A stretch of 64,000 nucleotides of DNA from Acanthococcus lagerstroemiae. Its lineage: Eukaryota; Arthropoda; Insecta; Hemiptera; Eriococcidae. Below the pieces are notes generated by a model that did no database searches, was not told the DNA's origin, and saw only the letters and a program-made list of their open reading frames with translations. The position numbers and the translations under genes were made by a program. The stretch is taken from positions 68,746,101 through 68,810,100 of the forward strand of contig CM063106.1 in the NCBI GenBank assembly GCA_031841125.1. Reading direction: 5' to 3'. Of this stretch, positions 38,401 to 50,400 are shown one piece after another (positions within the stretch are counted from its first letter, which is position 1; every line of letters begins with the position of its first letter).

Positions 38401-41400
38401 GTATGCAGAGGTTATGCTTGTGTAGAATGAAGCGATCAGTTGCTCGCATGCGCAGGCATACTTCTATGTTTGGCCATCATGTTAGTTCGGCGACGAATAC
38501 ATGCAAGAACGAAGACTCATGTTACTTGTAAGCCGTATATTTAGTAACTGACTCGTGTGACAGTCTCAACCCCGGTATCTAATAGTGTACATACAATCGA
38601 CAGTGTAAGGAGCAGGTTTGAACACAACAGATCCCCCTCAAACCAGCAACTAATAAAATTTAAAATCACAATAGGTACAGCAGTCAATAATCACAGTGCA
38701 CATTAAAAAAAAAAAGGAAACTAATTACAACTAAAAATTAAACATACAACAGTCAATAATCACAGTGCACATTGAACATGGAAACGAGTTACAACTTAAA
38801 ATTAAATATTCTATCTCTAATGTGAGCGTACCTAATGTGAGAAACGGATTTAGTAAAAATATCACCTAGTTGATAATTTGAACTTATATGAACGACTTGA
38901 ACTATATTTTTCCCGACTAGATCACGACTAAGATGATATTTAACGTCGACTGCTTTAATTATTTTTTCTTTACTGAATTGAGTTATCGCGATAGTACTCA
39001 GATTATCTTCGAAGACCCTTACGGCATTATCGTTTATCAATCTTAATTCCAGCAATAAATTACGGATCCAAACTAGATCTACTAAGCTAGTACCTAGGGC
39101 AATATACTCCGCGGCTGTGGTTGACTGAGCTACAACAGACTGTTTTACACTACACCAATGAATCGGATTATTGAAAAGAAAAAATATAAAACCAGTAGTA
39201 GAGACTTTCTATCTTCCACGTCATTGGCGAAATCGGCGTCCACAAAGCATAATAGCGAATCAACTCCAGGATTATTGGACTTGTTAAAGTTAAGGCAAAT
39301 TTCCATAGTAGACTTTAAATATCTAAGAACACGTTTTAAAGTATTCCAATGCTCCTGACCATAATTACTCTGAAATCTACTCAAATATGATACTGCGAAA
39401 CATATGTCCGGACGAGTGCCACGAGTGAGGAACATTAGTGTACCGATGAGTTCCTGATAAGGGACGCTTAGGCACTCGGTTCCCGAACTAGAAAGCGATA
39501 GGCCAACTTCCATAGGTGTACTGCAGGCGTTTGAACCATCCATACCATATTTAGTCACTAAACGACGAACGTATTCGATCTGATCAATTCTCATAGTATG
39601 CGCATTACGATCGCGCGAAATATTAAGACCAACGAACACAGTATCGTCCAAGCTAGCCGACTTAGACATTTCGAATTCCTTACTTAGTAGGCCTTGAACA
39701 TTTTTGAGAATATCGTACGATGAACTAGCTATGATTAAATCGTCAACGTATAATAAGATATATGTCACAGTGTCTTTATCGAAGGAGTAATACAAACAAG
39801 GCTCGACCCGACTACACACGAAACCAATGTCGAGCATATACCCATCGAATCGCTTGTACCAACATTTGCTGGCCTGGCGTAAACCATAAATCGATTTCGT
39901 CAATTTACAAATTCTGCCTGAACCATCGTCGAATCCCTCAGGTTGGTACATGTACACAGGAGTGTCAAGTTTGCCATATAAAAAAGCGGCTTTGACATCC
40001 ATTTGAATGGCATCTAAATCGAACTGACAAATCGATGACAATAAAGCTTTAATGGACTCGAAGCTAGCAGTCGGAGAGTAAACGTCGGAAAATTGAAAAA
40101 CACCTTTCTGCATGCAGCCTTTTGCGCACAATCGTGCACGGTACCTATCAATCGTACCATCCCTATGACGTTTAATGTTAAAAACCCAACGACAACGTAT
40201 TATATCAACTTTGGGTGGAGGACTTATTAATGTCCAAACCTCGTTCTTATTCATGGACTCTATTTCAGACTGGGCAGCGTTTAACCAGCAATCGCGATCC
40301 TCCCTACCTTCGATTTCCGCCATTCTATCAGGAATATCATAGACGTTAGCTTCGACATTATTAACACTAACTTCATACTCTTTGAGGTGAGGCGGAGGAC
40401 GACGAACCCTATCACCAAGGCGAGGTACAACAGGCTCGGGAATAGGCGCATCATTCTGAGCAGCAGGTTCAGCCGACACGAGAATAGGCTCGCCATGGGC
40501 TGGCTCAACTGACGCGAGAACAGGTTCGTCATTCTGGACCGGCGTCGAATCCGCAGGGACGACACAATCGCGGGCAGTGACGCTATCTAAGTCGAACAAC
40601 GCATACCTGTCACCATTAGAGTTTTTACTTTGAAATAAATCCGAGCCCTTTTTATGCTCCATAAATAGCACGTTCCTGGCGAGTTTAACTTTTCGATCGG
40701 AGATACTCCATAGACGAAAACCAGAATCGTAGTAACCAATGAAAATACACTCCTCGGAACGACTATCAAGTTTCTTACGTTCATGAGGATGCAAAAGCCT
40801 GAAAGCTTTGCACCCGAAAACCTTTAAATTATCGGCACGCGGCTTCCTACCACGAAATAACTCGGCCGGAGTACAACGAAAATCGAGAGCATATGTAGGA
40901 GACCGATTCATACAGAAAACGGCATAACGACAAGCTTCTCCCCAAAATGCTTTAGGTAAGCCAGAATCGAACAACAAAGCACGAATTTTGTCACAAATGC
41001 TACGATTAATTCGCTCAGCGACACCATTATGCTGCGGGGTATAGCCTATCGTATATTGAATCTTAATACCTTTATTACTCATCCATTCCTTAAATTTGTT
41101 ACTCGAATACTCCCCGCCTCTATCACAACGTAAAACAGATGGTTTCAAGTTAAGCGCCGCGGCACTGCGATTAAAATATTCCTTTATACAATCGAAAGTC
41201 TCGCTCTTATGTCTCAACAAGTAAATGGTACAAAAATGAGAATAATCATCTACTAAAGTTAAAATATAATATTTACCATCGTGAGTTGAATTTTCTATTT
41301 TACATAAATCCGAATGTGTTAATTCCAACAAACGCGAGCTACGATTTTTAACTACCACATTAAACGGCAACGTGACTTGTTTGCTTTTTATGCAGGAAAT

Positions 41401-44400
41401 GCAATTGGAATTATCGATGAACCTATCGTTAATACCGTCTAAACCATCGACTAGTCCTTTTTTAATAATCATGGACAAGTATTTGTCACTTATGTGACCA
41501 AAACGTCTATGCCAAAGGTTACCTACGGAATTCCCATCACAAAGAAACGAACCTGCGTCAATTTTATTAAATGAAATTTTGTAAAGTCGGCCAATTTTTA
41601 TACCTTCAGCGACAAATTTACCGTTTTCCGATATGATGACATTAGTACCGTCATAAAATAAACTCATTCCATTATCGGTCATTACAGCAACAGAGAGCAA
41701 ATTTCTCCTTAATTCAGGTACATATAATACGTCACTTATTCGAATTTGCTTACCATTGAAAGATACATGTACAATACCTCGGTGAGTCGCCTTCATAGTG
41801 GTATTTTTGTCCGCAACCTTGACGCTGGACTCGACCAAAACCGCATCCGTGAGTAAACGAATATCATTGACCATATGATCGGTACATCCACTGTCCAGAT
41901 AAAAAACAACGTCATCTTCAACCAAATTACAAGAAGCACCACGGTCGCCGATCTCAGCTTCCGTCAAAAACAACACAGGTTCATCAGCTTCGGCATTGTT
42001 GGTCCTCGGATTTGAAATGACTTTCTTACGTTTAAAACACCGGTTGAATGTATGACCATCTTTACCACAGTATGTACACGTTGGCGGATCACAGGCACGG
42101 TTATCATTTGAACGGTTGTAGTCATCACTAAAACGGCTACGGTCTTGACGCATCGGCTCACCACGAACTTTTTTATTGGTGTAAAATGCAGTCAGATCGT
42201 CCTCGGCAATACCATCTGAACTCGTACGCGTTTCTTCGTCCAATAGACGACCCTTCACGTATTCCATTGTAAGGCGCTCTTCCGGCAAAGTTTCTAATGC
42301 CGTTATCGCCGCACGGTACTTATCAGGTAACGCCATAAATAAATGACAAATTTCGTCAAGCTGATCTATTGTTGAACCGGCGGATTTGAGCTGGCGTACA
42401 ATATCGTCGAATTTACGGAACGCATCTGTGAGAGATTCACTAGCACCGATTTTTAAAGTAAATAATTTCTTACGTAGCATGAATCGAGTGCAAATACTCT
42501 TTTTTTCAAAAACTGAATCAAGTCTGCTTATCATGTCTTTAGCTGATTTTATACTCTCGTCTTGTAGATACGATAGGTGAGGATCAGAAACGCACGCGAT
42601 TATGGCAGCCTGAGCAGTGTTGTCCGCATTTGTCCATTTATTTTTAATGTCTTCGGTGGCGGTATTTGGAGGCTTTTCAGAATTTAACGCCTCGTACCCT
42701 TTCTTCGCCTTTATGAGAGAGATGACTCGAAACTTCCAAGATGAGTAATCGACACCGTTGAACTTACGGATCCCAAACACAAATTCATCTGACGATTGCT
42801 CCATTTTCGACGAATTTCCACAAACAGGAAACGGCCACAACAAGGTAAAATCGGAGAGAAACGCGTGAGACCAGAAACAAGCCCGAACGTACGTGCTATG
42901 AAGGAGACGTAAAAACACGGCGCACTTTTACATGCACTGGGCCCATAACCATGTTAGTTCGGCGACGAATACATGCAAGAACGAAGACTCATGTTACTTG
43001 TAAGCCGTATATTTAGTAACTGACTCGTGTGACAGTCTCAACCCCGGTATCTAATAGTGTACATACAATCGACAGTGTAAGGAGCAGGTTTGAACACAAC
43101 ACATCATATATGGATTTATACATACGGTTAACAAATGAGGAGTTATCTGTCAAAAGGGCGTCCCTTCAATGTATTTCTTATGGAACGGACGCCCTTTTGA
43201 CAGATAACTCCTCAAATATGCTACGTACATTTTAAATTGAGCATATTTGTTAATAGCATGCTTAGAACTTTGGTGTAAAGGCTCGTTTACATTATGATAG
43301 TACCTACTATCGTGATAGTCGCTGACTCTCACAGTGCAAACTAACTATCACTAAGTGCGAGAGGAATGCTGTCAAGTGCTTTCACAAATTATCACGCGTG
43401 CGTTGATAGCTCCACTATCATGATAGTACTATCATAATGTAAACGAGGCTTAAATCCAGCGTCATCAGTTGAACGCTGTTCAGCAAGAGGGAACCAACTC
43501 ACATTTGTAAACAAAATGAGTTATTAGTATCGTTGGAAAGAGCGTAAAACGTAGAATTTTTCAAAATTGGGCCCCGATTCAGAAAAGCTTATCAGTAAAC
43601 GCTGTGTCATATAGTTTCTACATGGCTCTTGAACTTCGAATCACGTGTTCTCAAAAAGCGGATTTTGCTAGTTGGTTCCCTCTTGTTGAACAGCGTCTAG
43701 GGTCCGCGGATGTAGTTCAATGTGTTGCCATCAAATAACGCCTGAGTAGTACGCAGACGTTATCTCATGGCGAACCATTGAAATATGTCCGCGCACGCTA
43801 GCAACTGATAGCTTTGTTCTGTCACATTTTCACCCCTTTTTACATTATATTAATCGGGATAATCGTCCGGAATATTTTTTATCTGAAACATTTTTCCCCA
43901 GAAAATATTATTCAAATAACCGAAATTTGCTCCACATTTTGCTGGCTGAGGGAAGCAGCTGTGCGATTCACTGGGCAGTTTTGGGAAAATAATGGTGAAA
44001 GGATACATAAATGAATTACATCAAATTTCATTTTCCCCGTTTGTTGCATTTTCAATTGTTCGTTACCCTAAAGTACTTGTAAGCTGTTCATGTCCCGCTA
44101 TGTTACGAAATTGAAATTCGTTTGCTTTAACTGGATGATGTGTTGTTGATTTCAGGATCTGGAAAGACCACCTTACTCAACTGCCTAGCAGGTCGCACGA
44201 AATTGACCTTAGGTTCGATTCTGCTGAACGGAGAACCCTTAAATAAACGATATAAGAGAAAGATATGTTACGTTTTGCAACAGGACATTTTTTTCCCGGA
44301 TCTTACTTTACGACAAACGCTGAGGGTAAGTCAATTATTATACTTTGTGGAGAAACTTTACATACTGCCAGACAAACTGGAGCTAGTTTGTGTAATTGGA

Positions 44401-47400
44401 GATTCTGTAAATTTGTGCGATAATGTTTTACAGTACTCTGCATTATTGAGATTACCAGACTCGTTGACGTACCAACAAAAATTGCAATACGTGGATCATA
44501 TCATCGATGTTCTGGATTTGGTCGACTGTCAGGACACTAGTAAGTATGTTTCGTTTCGGGCCGAGAAAAAAATGAAGAGAAAAATCACTATCTTGTTAGG
44601 TCGCTCATTATTTTATAGACTATTATACGCACCAACCGAAGCACGGCTAATAAAAATGGATTCGTTGTCGTATTTTTCAGTTATGGGAGATTATATGAAC
44701 CGAGGCCTCTCTGGAGGCGAGAAAAAAAGGGCGAATATCGCGTGTGAATTGTTGACGAACCCTGCTCTGATGTTATTGGACGTAAGTGAACGTTTTTACT
44801 TTTTCCATTTTCGCTCTGCTCTCGTGAAAGTCGCCGGTTGCTAGTTGAAATGTCGAAACGTCGAAACCCACGCAATACCATCTTTATTGCTTTTTTCTGT
44901 TTCTTTCTCTATCTTGTGATATGGATATGTCTTTTCGTTTTTCATTCGCTCAACTTACGGTCAAGGTGACTGGAACGGAAATGTCCCTGAAAACTGTCCA
45001 CCTAATTCGTATTTTCGGATTTCGCTCCTTTAAAATTTTCTTCCCGCGCTTTGTAGACATTGATTTTGTTGTGTCAGCTAGTTGACCATTCGAAAACAGG
45101 AAACTAAACCGGTTTTCGTATGTCGATGTGAAACTCCATCCGAATTTGTATTTTCTCTGGCCGACAATTTCCATCAAATTTTTGGCTCTGATTCAAGGAC
45201 GTAAAAGTCGATCGAGGTTCTGTTCAAGTATTTCGATCGTGAAGTTTTCTTTCGCGACAAAAGGGAAAAACATGGAAAACCGGTGACCGGATGACCCCGA
45301 AACACCGATTCGATTAAACGTATCGCGGACGAAGCCAAGGAATTTTATTATTAACAATTTTTTTCTAGTTAGATTAAGTGGTAACGATGGTAATTTATAC
45401 TATTTTTAAACAGACTGTTTAATGGTGTTCGCAGGAACCGACTTCTGGTCTTGACTCGCACGCCGCTCATCATTTAATGTTATCGCTAAAAAAGTACGCC
45501 GAAAATGAAAATAAAACTGTCGTCGTTACTGTGCACCAGCCATCATCGCAGATTTTTCACATGTTCGATAAATTATTGCTGTTGTGTAACGGCCAGGTAA
45601 ATTCAACCTCATTTTTGTATTTTTGCGGCATTTGTACGCGAAAGAAGCCGGGTGAATGCTTCATGCCTTGTCGGAAGTTATGTAAAAAGAGACCTGGTGA
45701 CCAGGGATGTTCTTCGATACGTCGTATATTCGACACATTCGGCGTGGCCTTCTTTTAACTCTTCATCCAAACATTCGACGTATTCGAAACATCAAATGGC
45801 TTATTTCACACGTCGAATGTCGAATGCATTTGACGCTCGTGTCCCTAGTAAGAGGGAGGGCTTCTCCTGACTTCAGTGTTAGTTAACTCTCAGCAAATTG
45901 TAGGAGTCAGACGACAAAATTGAAAAAATGTTAATGTATTTGAAATTTTTTACATTTTAGTTAACATTATTTTTAGTCTCTATACTATGTACTTACAAAA
46001 AAATGTGCAGATTTACAGTCTACTGGGGTAATATTGGACACCAGTAGTGATATCAACTACTCTTGACTTGTTTACTGATAACAGTACTAGCGCTCTTACA
46101 ACAAATCATGAGTAGCCGATATGACCACCAGTGTGTGATATTACCCTAGCTGACTTACTCATAACGATACTAGCGCTCCTACAACAGTTCATGAGTAACG
46201 GATATTACCACCAGGGTCTGATATTACCCCAGTTGACAGTATTAAAGTCACGCTTGATACTATACTTCGAGCCCTTTGGGCAGCACTTACTGACCCACCT
46301 AGCAGCTGCTCATAACTAGGAATTCCAAAAACATCTATTTTTTTATTTTTTTTTTATTTTTTTATTTTTTAAATTTTTTTGCTGAAGTAGATGGGGAATA
46401 TCCATGCCATTTTTGCAATTTATAGAATTTCATGAAGAATGAACTGTACTTGACTGAGCATATTTTGGGATATTCTGGGTATGTAAAAGCATGTATCGGC
46501 ATATTTTCTGCTTTTTGGAGCATATTCAAGAATATATGTGGCCATTTCCCCCAATTTTTCTAGAATACTTCCAATTTTGCGCTCTTTTTGACTTCTAAGA
46601 AGGTAACACTGCAACACCTGGAACGTTTTACCAACTAGAAAAATGTTTCTACCTACTTAGAACATTTAAAACAGAGTCGAACGTGTATTCAGTGTTCGCC
46701 TGCCGAAAAATGATTTTTTGCACGACTACCTGAGGACCTTTTTTGTTTGCGTATCGAGCAGTTTTGTTCTTCTATTCCAATTTGGACTGATTTCGGATCC
46801 GTGAGCTTCTGATCTAGTGATTCTTATCTGTCACTTTTTAAAGTTCTACATTCTTTGTACGAGCCGCCATTTTCTTTCCAGTTTGGTCAAAAGAAAATCG
46901 GCAGAGCGGTAAACACCACGTGACCAGTTCTCGTTTCACAAAACACACTGGGAAGAAAATGGCGGCTATCCTTACCTATCTTCACATTATAGAGTCCTAA
47001 TCTTATCATTTCTGTTAATATTTTCTTGCACCTTGTCCTGGAGTTCCTGTTATCGTCTTACTGAAAAGGGAATGATAAAATGAAGCAGTCGTTTCGAATT
47101 TCCAGTTATCACCAGTTACCAGTGCTTTAAGTAAAACTAGTCGAATTTACTCTCTTGGTTAAGGTTACTTGTTCACTTCATACAAAAACTAAAAGTATAC
47201 TGAATTTATGATGTAGTTTGTCACAGTGGTATATGATAACTGATAACACGGGGATGGATTATTATTGCCATTGGCTTATTCTTAATTTCTCCTCTCAAAT
47301 AATACCCATATTGATATTTTGATGCTGAATATTTTGGCATATTTTAGGATTTTCAGGGAATAAGCGCATATTTTACCCCTTTTCACAGCATATTTTTGGA

Positions 47401-50400
47401 ATCCCTACTCATTACTCTGCAGTGCGCTATTACATTAATAAGGTGCTGTAGTACAATAGGTATGATGGACTGATAACAGGTTGTCAACTTCCTTATCATG
47501 TTATCATGTATAATGGGGGAAATAGGGGAATCGCTTCTTTTGAGCGTCAAATTTTACATTTATTTGTAATAAAATTGTATATTTGGGTATACCTGCGCTT
47601 TAGAAATGACGGGTTATACCTAAATGCTTGAATGGTCTTTAACCATTTCCATTTTGTTGATTTCCTGGAATAAAACTTCCAATGAAATACAGCACAGCAA
47701 TGTTGCACGTTATCTATTAATGTAAGAAAACGGCCAACGGCCTCTTAACTTCGCATTGTGAAGACAAATATCGAATTAAATCAAAATAATTAAAGGGTAA
47801 GTAAGTTAGTAAAAGAAACTGACGATAAATGCATCCACGCCATTAGATGTTACAGTGTTGTGATAATGACTTTGTCGCCCTGTTATCAGTCCATCATATC
47901 GATTCCAGTATTAGTCTCCTGTTTCTAATATGCTCTCAACCCGAGCCCTGGAATCCGTTCTTTCGAGCATTACTTCAGAGACGTCGGGGAGGCGGTTAGG
48001 GCTGTCGTAGCCCTCTTCCCTTCTGGCCGAAAAACCGGCCTAGGTGGAAATCTGGCGAGTTGCTACGTGGGTTCGAACCCGGGACCTTCGGATTCCGAGA
48101 CCAACGCGCTATCCACTCGGCCAACCAGACCTCCTCCATCATATCGATTGTACTACAGCGCCTTAATTATAGTCCGTTCCAGATAAGAGTATCAAAAACC
48201 CATAGACGTGGCGGCATCACAGGAGGAAAGGGAAGTAAGAAATTCATACTGAACGCGTTAAAGACGCAGCGCACGTTCTCAGGAAGTGATACGTGATTGG
48301 TTGCAAAATTGAACTCGTGAACGTATTAGTCTGTGGTCTGTCTCAGAGTTTTTGATACTCTTATATGGAACAGACTATACATTAACAATCCTTCTGTTGA
48401 CGCTCATATTGTCCGAATGAAAGAAATAATCGATTTGGCAACAGTGGCAATTCATTTTTACAGAGAGGTTAGCTCAGTAATGGTACAAAATACAAATATG
48501 TATTAGCTGTGGTCCTAGTTTCCAGCCACGCAATACGTATCACTGACATTTGTTAGATTCAGTTGAGAGAGTGTCATAAGTATCAATATTTAAGGTTCTG
48601 AAATGCTCCAATGACTGATTTGAAATACTGACACATAATTGAACTTGAAAACCTGGATAGATTGTTCCGAAAACCAGTGCTCTGAAAATATAACCATAAC
48701 TGTAATAGTAACATTAAACGACGGATATCAAATATGACCATAAATATTACATGAATGTGCAAAATAACTGTAATATAACCACATTCTCATCACATTTATT
48801 ATTATTTTTTTGGTGGTTATCCATTTTATTTTATTGTATTACATCTTCCTCATTTTTGTTTGCAATTCCCCTTCATCATTAACTGCTCTGGGTCTCTGGG
48901 CTTTGAAGGGGCCCTGAAAATTAAATATAAATAATGGATAAATCCAAAAGCTCAAACCTAAAACGGTGAATACGAATTGAAGTTTCAGAATGATCGGTTA
49001 TTTAATCTATTAAGTATTTTGTGGTTATTAACCGGTAATTAACAAGTACCTAACAGCCATTATTGAACTGTTAACCAAAAGATGAATTCATGTCTTCGCT
49101 GCCCCGTGCCTTAATTAAGTGAATTTGTCTCCCCTAAAATTTGGGGTGCTGTTCTAGTATGCGATCTACCAAATCGCATCTGTTCTAGTATGCGAAATTT
49201 GGTATCATAGTTTTTGCAGTAACGATAACATATTCATAATGAATATTCTAATTCATTCGATTTTCACTACTCCGCAGTAAACAGTTTATCTGAAAATAGT
49301 TTGTTATTATAACTGTAACGCCAATGTTTATCATTCTGACCTTCCTATCAAAAAATGGCGGACGATGATCTCTCTGCTTAGGTCCTTATTGAAATCTGGC
49401 TTTCAGGTCACGACCTCCGGCCAATGTGTTCCTTATTATGATAGAGTGTCGTTAGCACCACTGAAATCCAGTGATGATGCAGGGGAGAGTCGGCAAATTG
49501 TGCGGACCTAAATTTCCTGCATTCTGATCGGTCACCTTTCCATTGGAAATATTTCTCGGGCAAAGATACAATATAAATCTCTCTACTTTTGATCTCTTTA
49601 CTTACTTATTTATTTAATTTATTTTTCTTGTCTCTATTGGGTGTTCAGCAGTGACAAATTTAGTGAAAAGAGTTGAGATGTAAAAGTTTTTGAAGGACGG
49701 ATAGTTATATGCATATAAAGAATAATAATTTCAAGATTTAAGCAATTTCATTCATATAGTTATGAACCAAAATCAAAAATGTAGGAAGACCCATTTTTGA
49801 AAATGTTGATAACTTAGAGACAATAATTTCATGAAATGGATTTGCTGTACTTGTGATTAATGGAAAGTATATTTTATTTTCGTTCGGTAAAAACATGTGT
49901 TTCAAGCACTCTTCTCTTTTTTGTTGAGTGCTTAGTTTTGTAACGTTGACAGTAACACATTCAGCACAAAATTTTGGGTTTCAGAACCCAACATCGCTTC
50001 GTTGTAGAATTGGAATACATGGAAAGGAGTTTACTTTGAATGATGTGATGACAATACTGGTTCAGTATTGGTCGAACACATTGGTTGGTCAACAAAACAT
50101 AATACCCAGAATTGGGGATTCAGATCTGATCACCGTTCTCCCCCCTTCATCTGACAGGTGCTTACCTTTCTAAAACAGACTGAAAATATGCGAGATTGTT
50201 CTCAGTTTGCAATCTTAGGTACTGGCTCCTCAATTTTATAGTAATTAGTAGGTACTGTTTCTGCAAAACGTTTTTCTTTCAATGTTTCAAATCCGGTTGC
50301 ATTTTATTTTCATTGAGATTGAAAATAAGGAAGCAGGCTGTTCCAGTTGAACAACATACCAAGTAAATACTTCTCATAGGCAACACGTCTTCATATTTCC

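Larger units (their letters stand above)
37470..38475. repeat. Minisatellite of about 80-95 bp units, invaded by mobile elements
   Basis: Units carry GTGCGTGGACATAGTTCAAT, then GTTTTGCCATAGATAATGCT and TAGAACAAAGCTATCAACTG. At least five units run from about 37480 to 37800; degraded ones lie at 37975-38035 and 38355-38475. Two small elements (37805-37970, 38039-38352) sit inside, and the Copia element marks its right end. Related units, one inverted, resume at 43690-43815. Confidence 0.82.
38480..43101 (-). mobile_element. Copia (Ty1/copia) LTR retrotransposon, 4622 bp, nearly intact
   Basis: Two LTRs of 150 bp (38480-38629 and 42952-43101) are identical over their whole length and both run TG...CA. 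A perfect 5-bp duplication CATCA lies at 38475-38479 and 43102-43106. The element runs on the minus strand and has a primer binding site, a polypurine tract and one gag-pol frame with Copia domain order (protease, integrase, reverse transcriptase, RNase H). Identical LTRs mean a recent insertion, although 150 bp gives poor time resolution. One frameshift in RNase H is the only obvious defect. Confidence 0.95.
35488..44155 (+). other. ABCG intron 2, split point of Walker A, host of the Copia insertion
   Basis: The intron has a GTAAGT donor at 35488 and a CAG acceptor at 44153-44155. Besides listed elements, 35770-37470 and 43820-44150 are AT-rich without recognisable features. The Copia element lies in the opposite orientation to the gene, so its promoter would read against the host transcript. 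Confidence 0.85.

Noticed and set aside
38789..39055. Separate small gene beside the retrotransposon
   Set aside because: Its protein is the C-terminal RNase H part of the Copia polyprotein in a shifted frame.
44140..44844. A single 234-codon gene
   Set aside because: The frame reads through two introns. Family similarity jumps at GT-AG sites, so it is exons 44156-44325, 44434-44539 and 44681-44781 plus intron translation.
47905..48134. tRNA gene on the minus strand
   Set aside because: The A and B boxes are good, but the T stem and anticodon stem have mismatches. A 15-bp target duplication and a 150-bp extra body show a tRNA-derived SINE.
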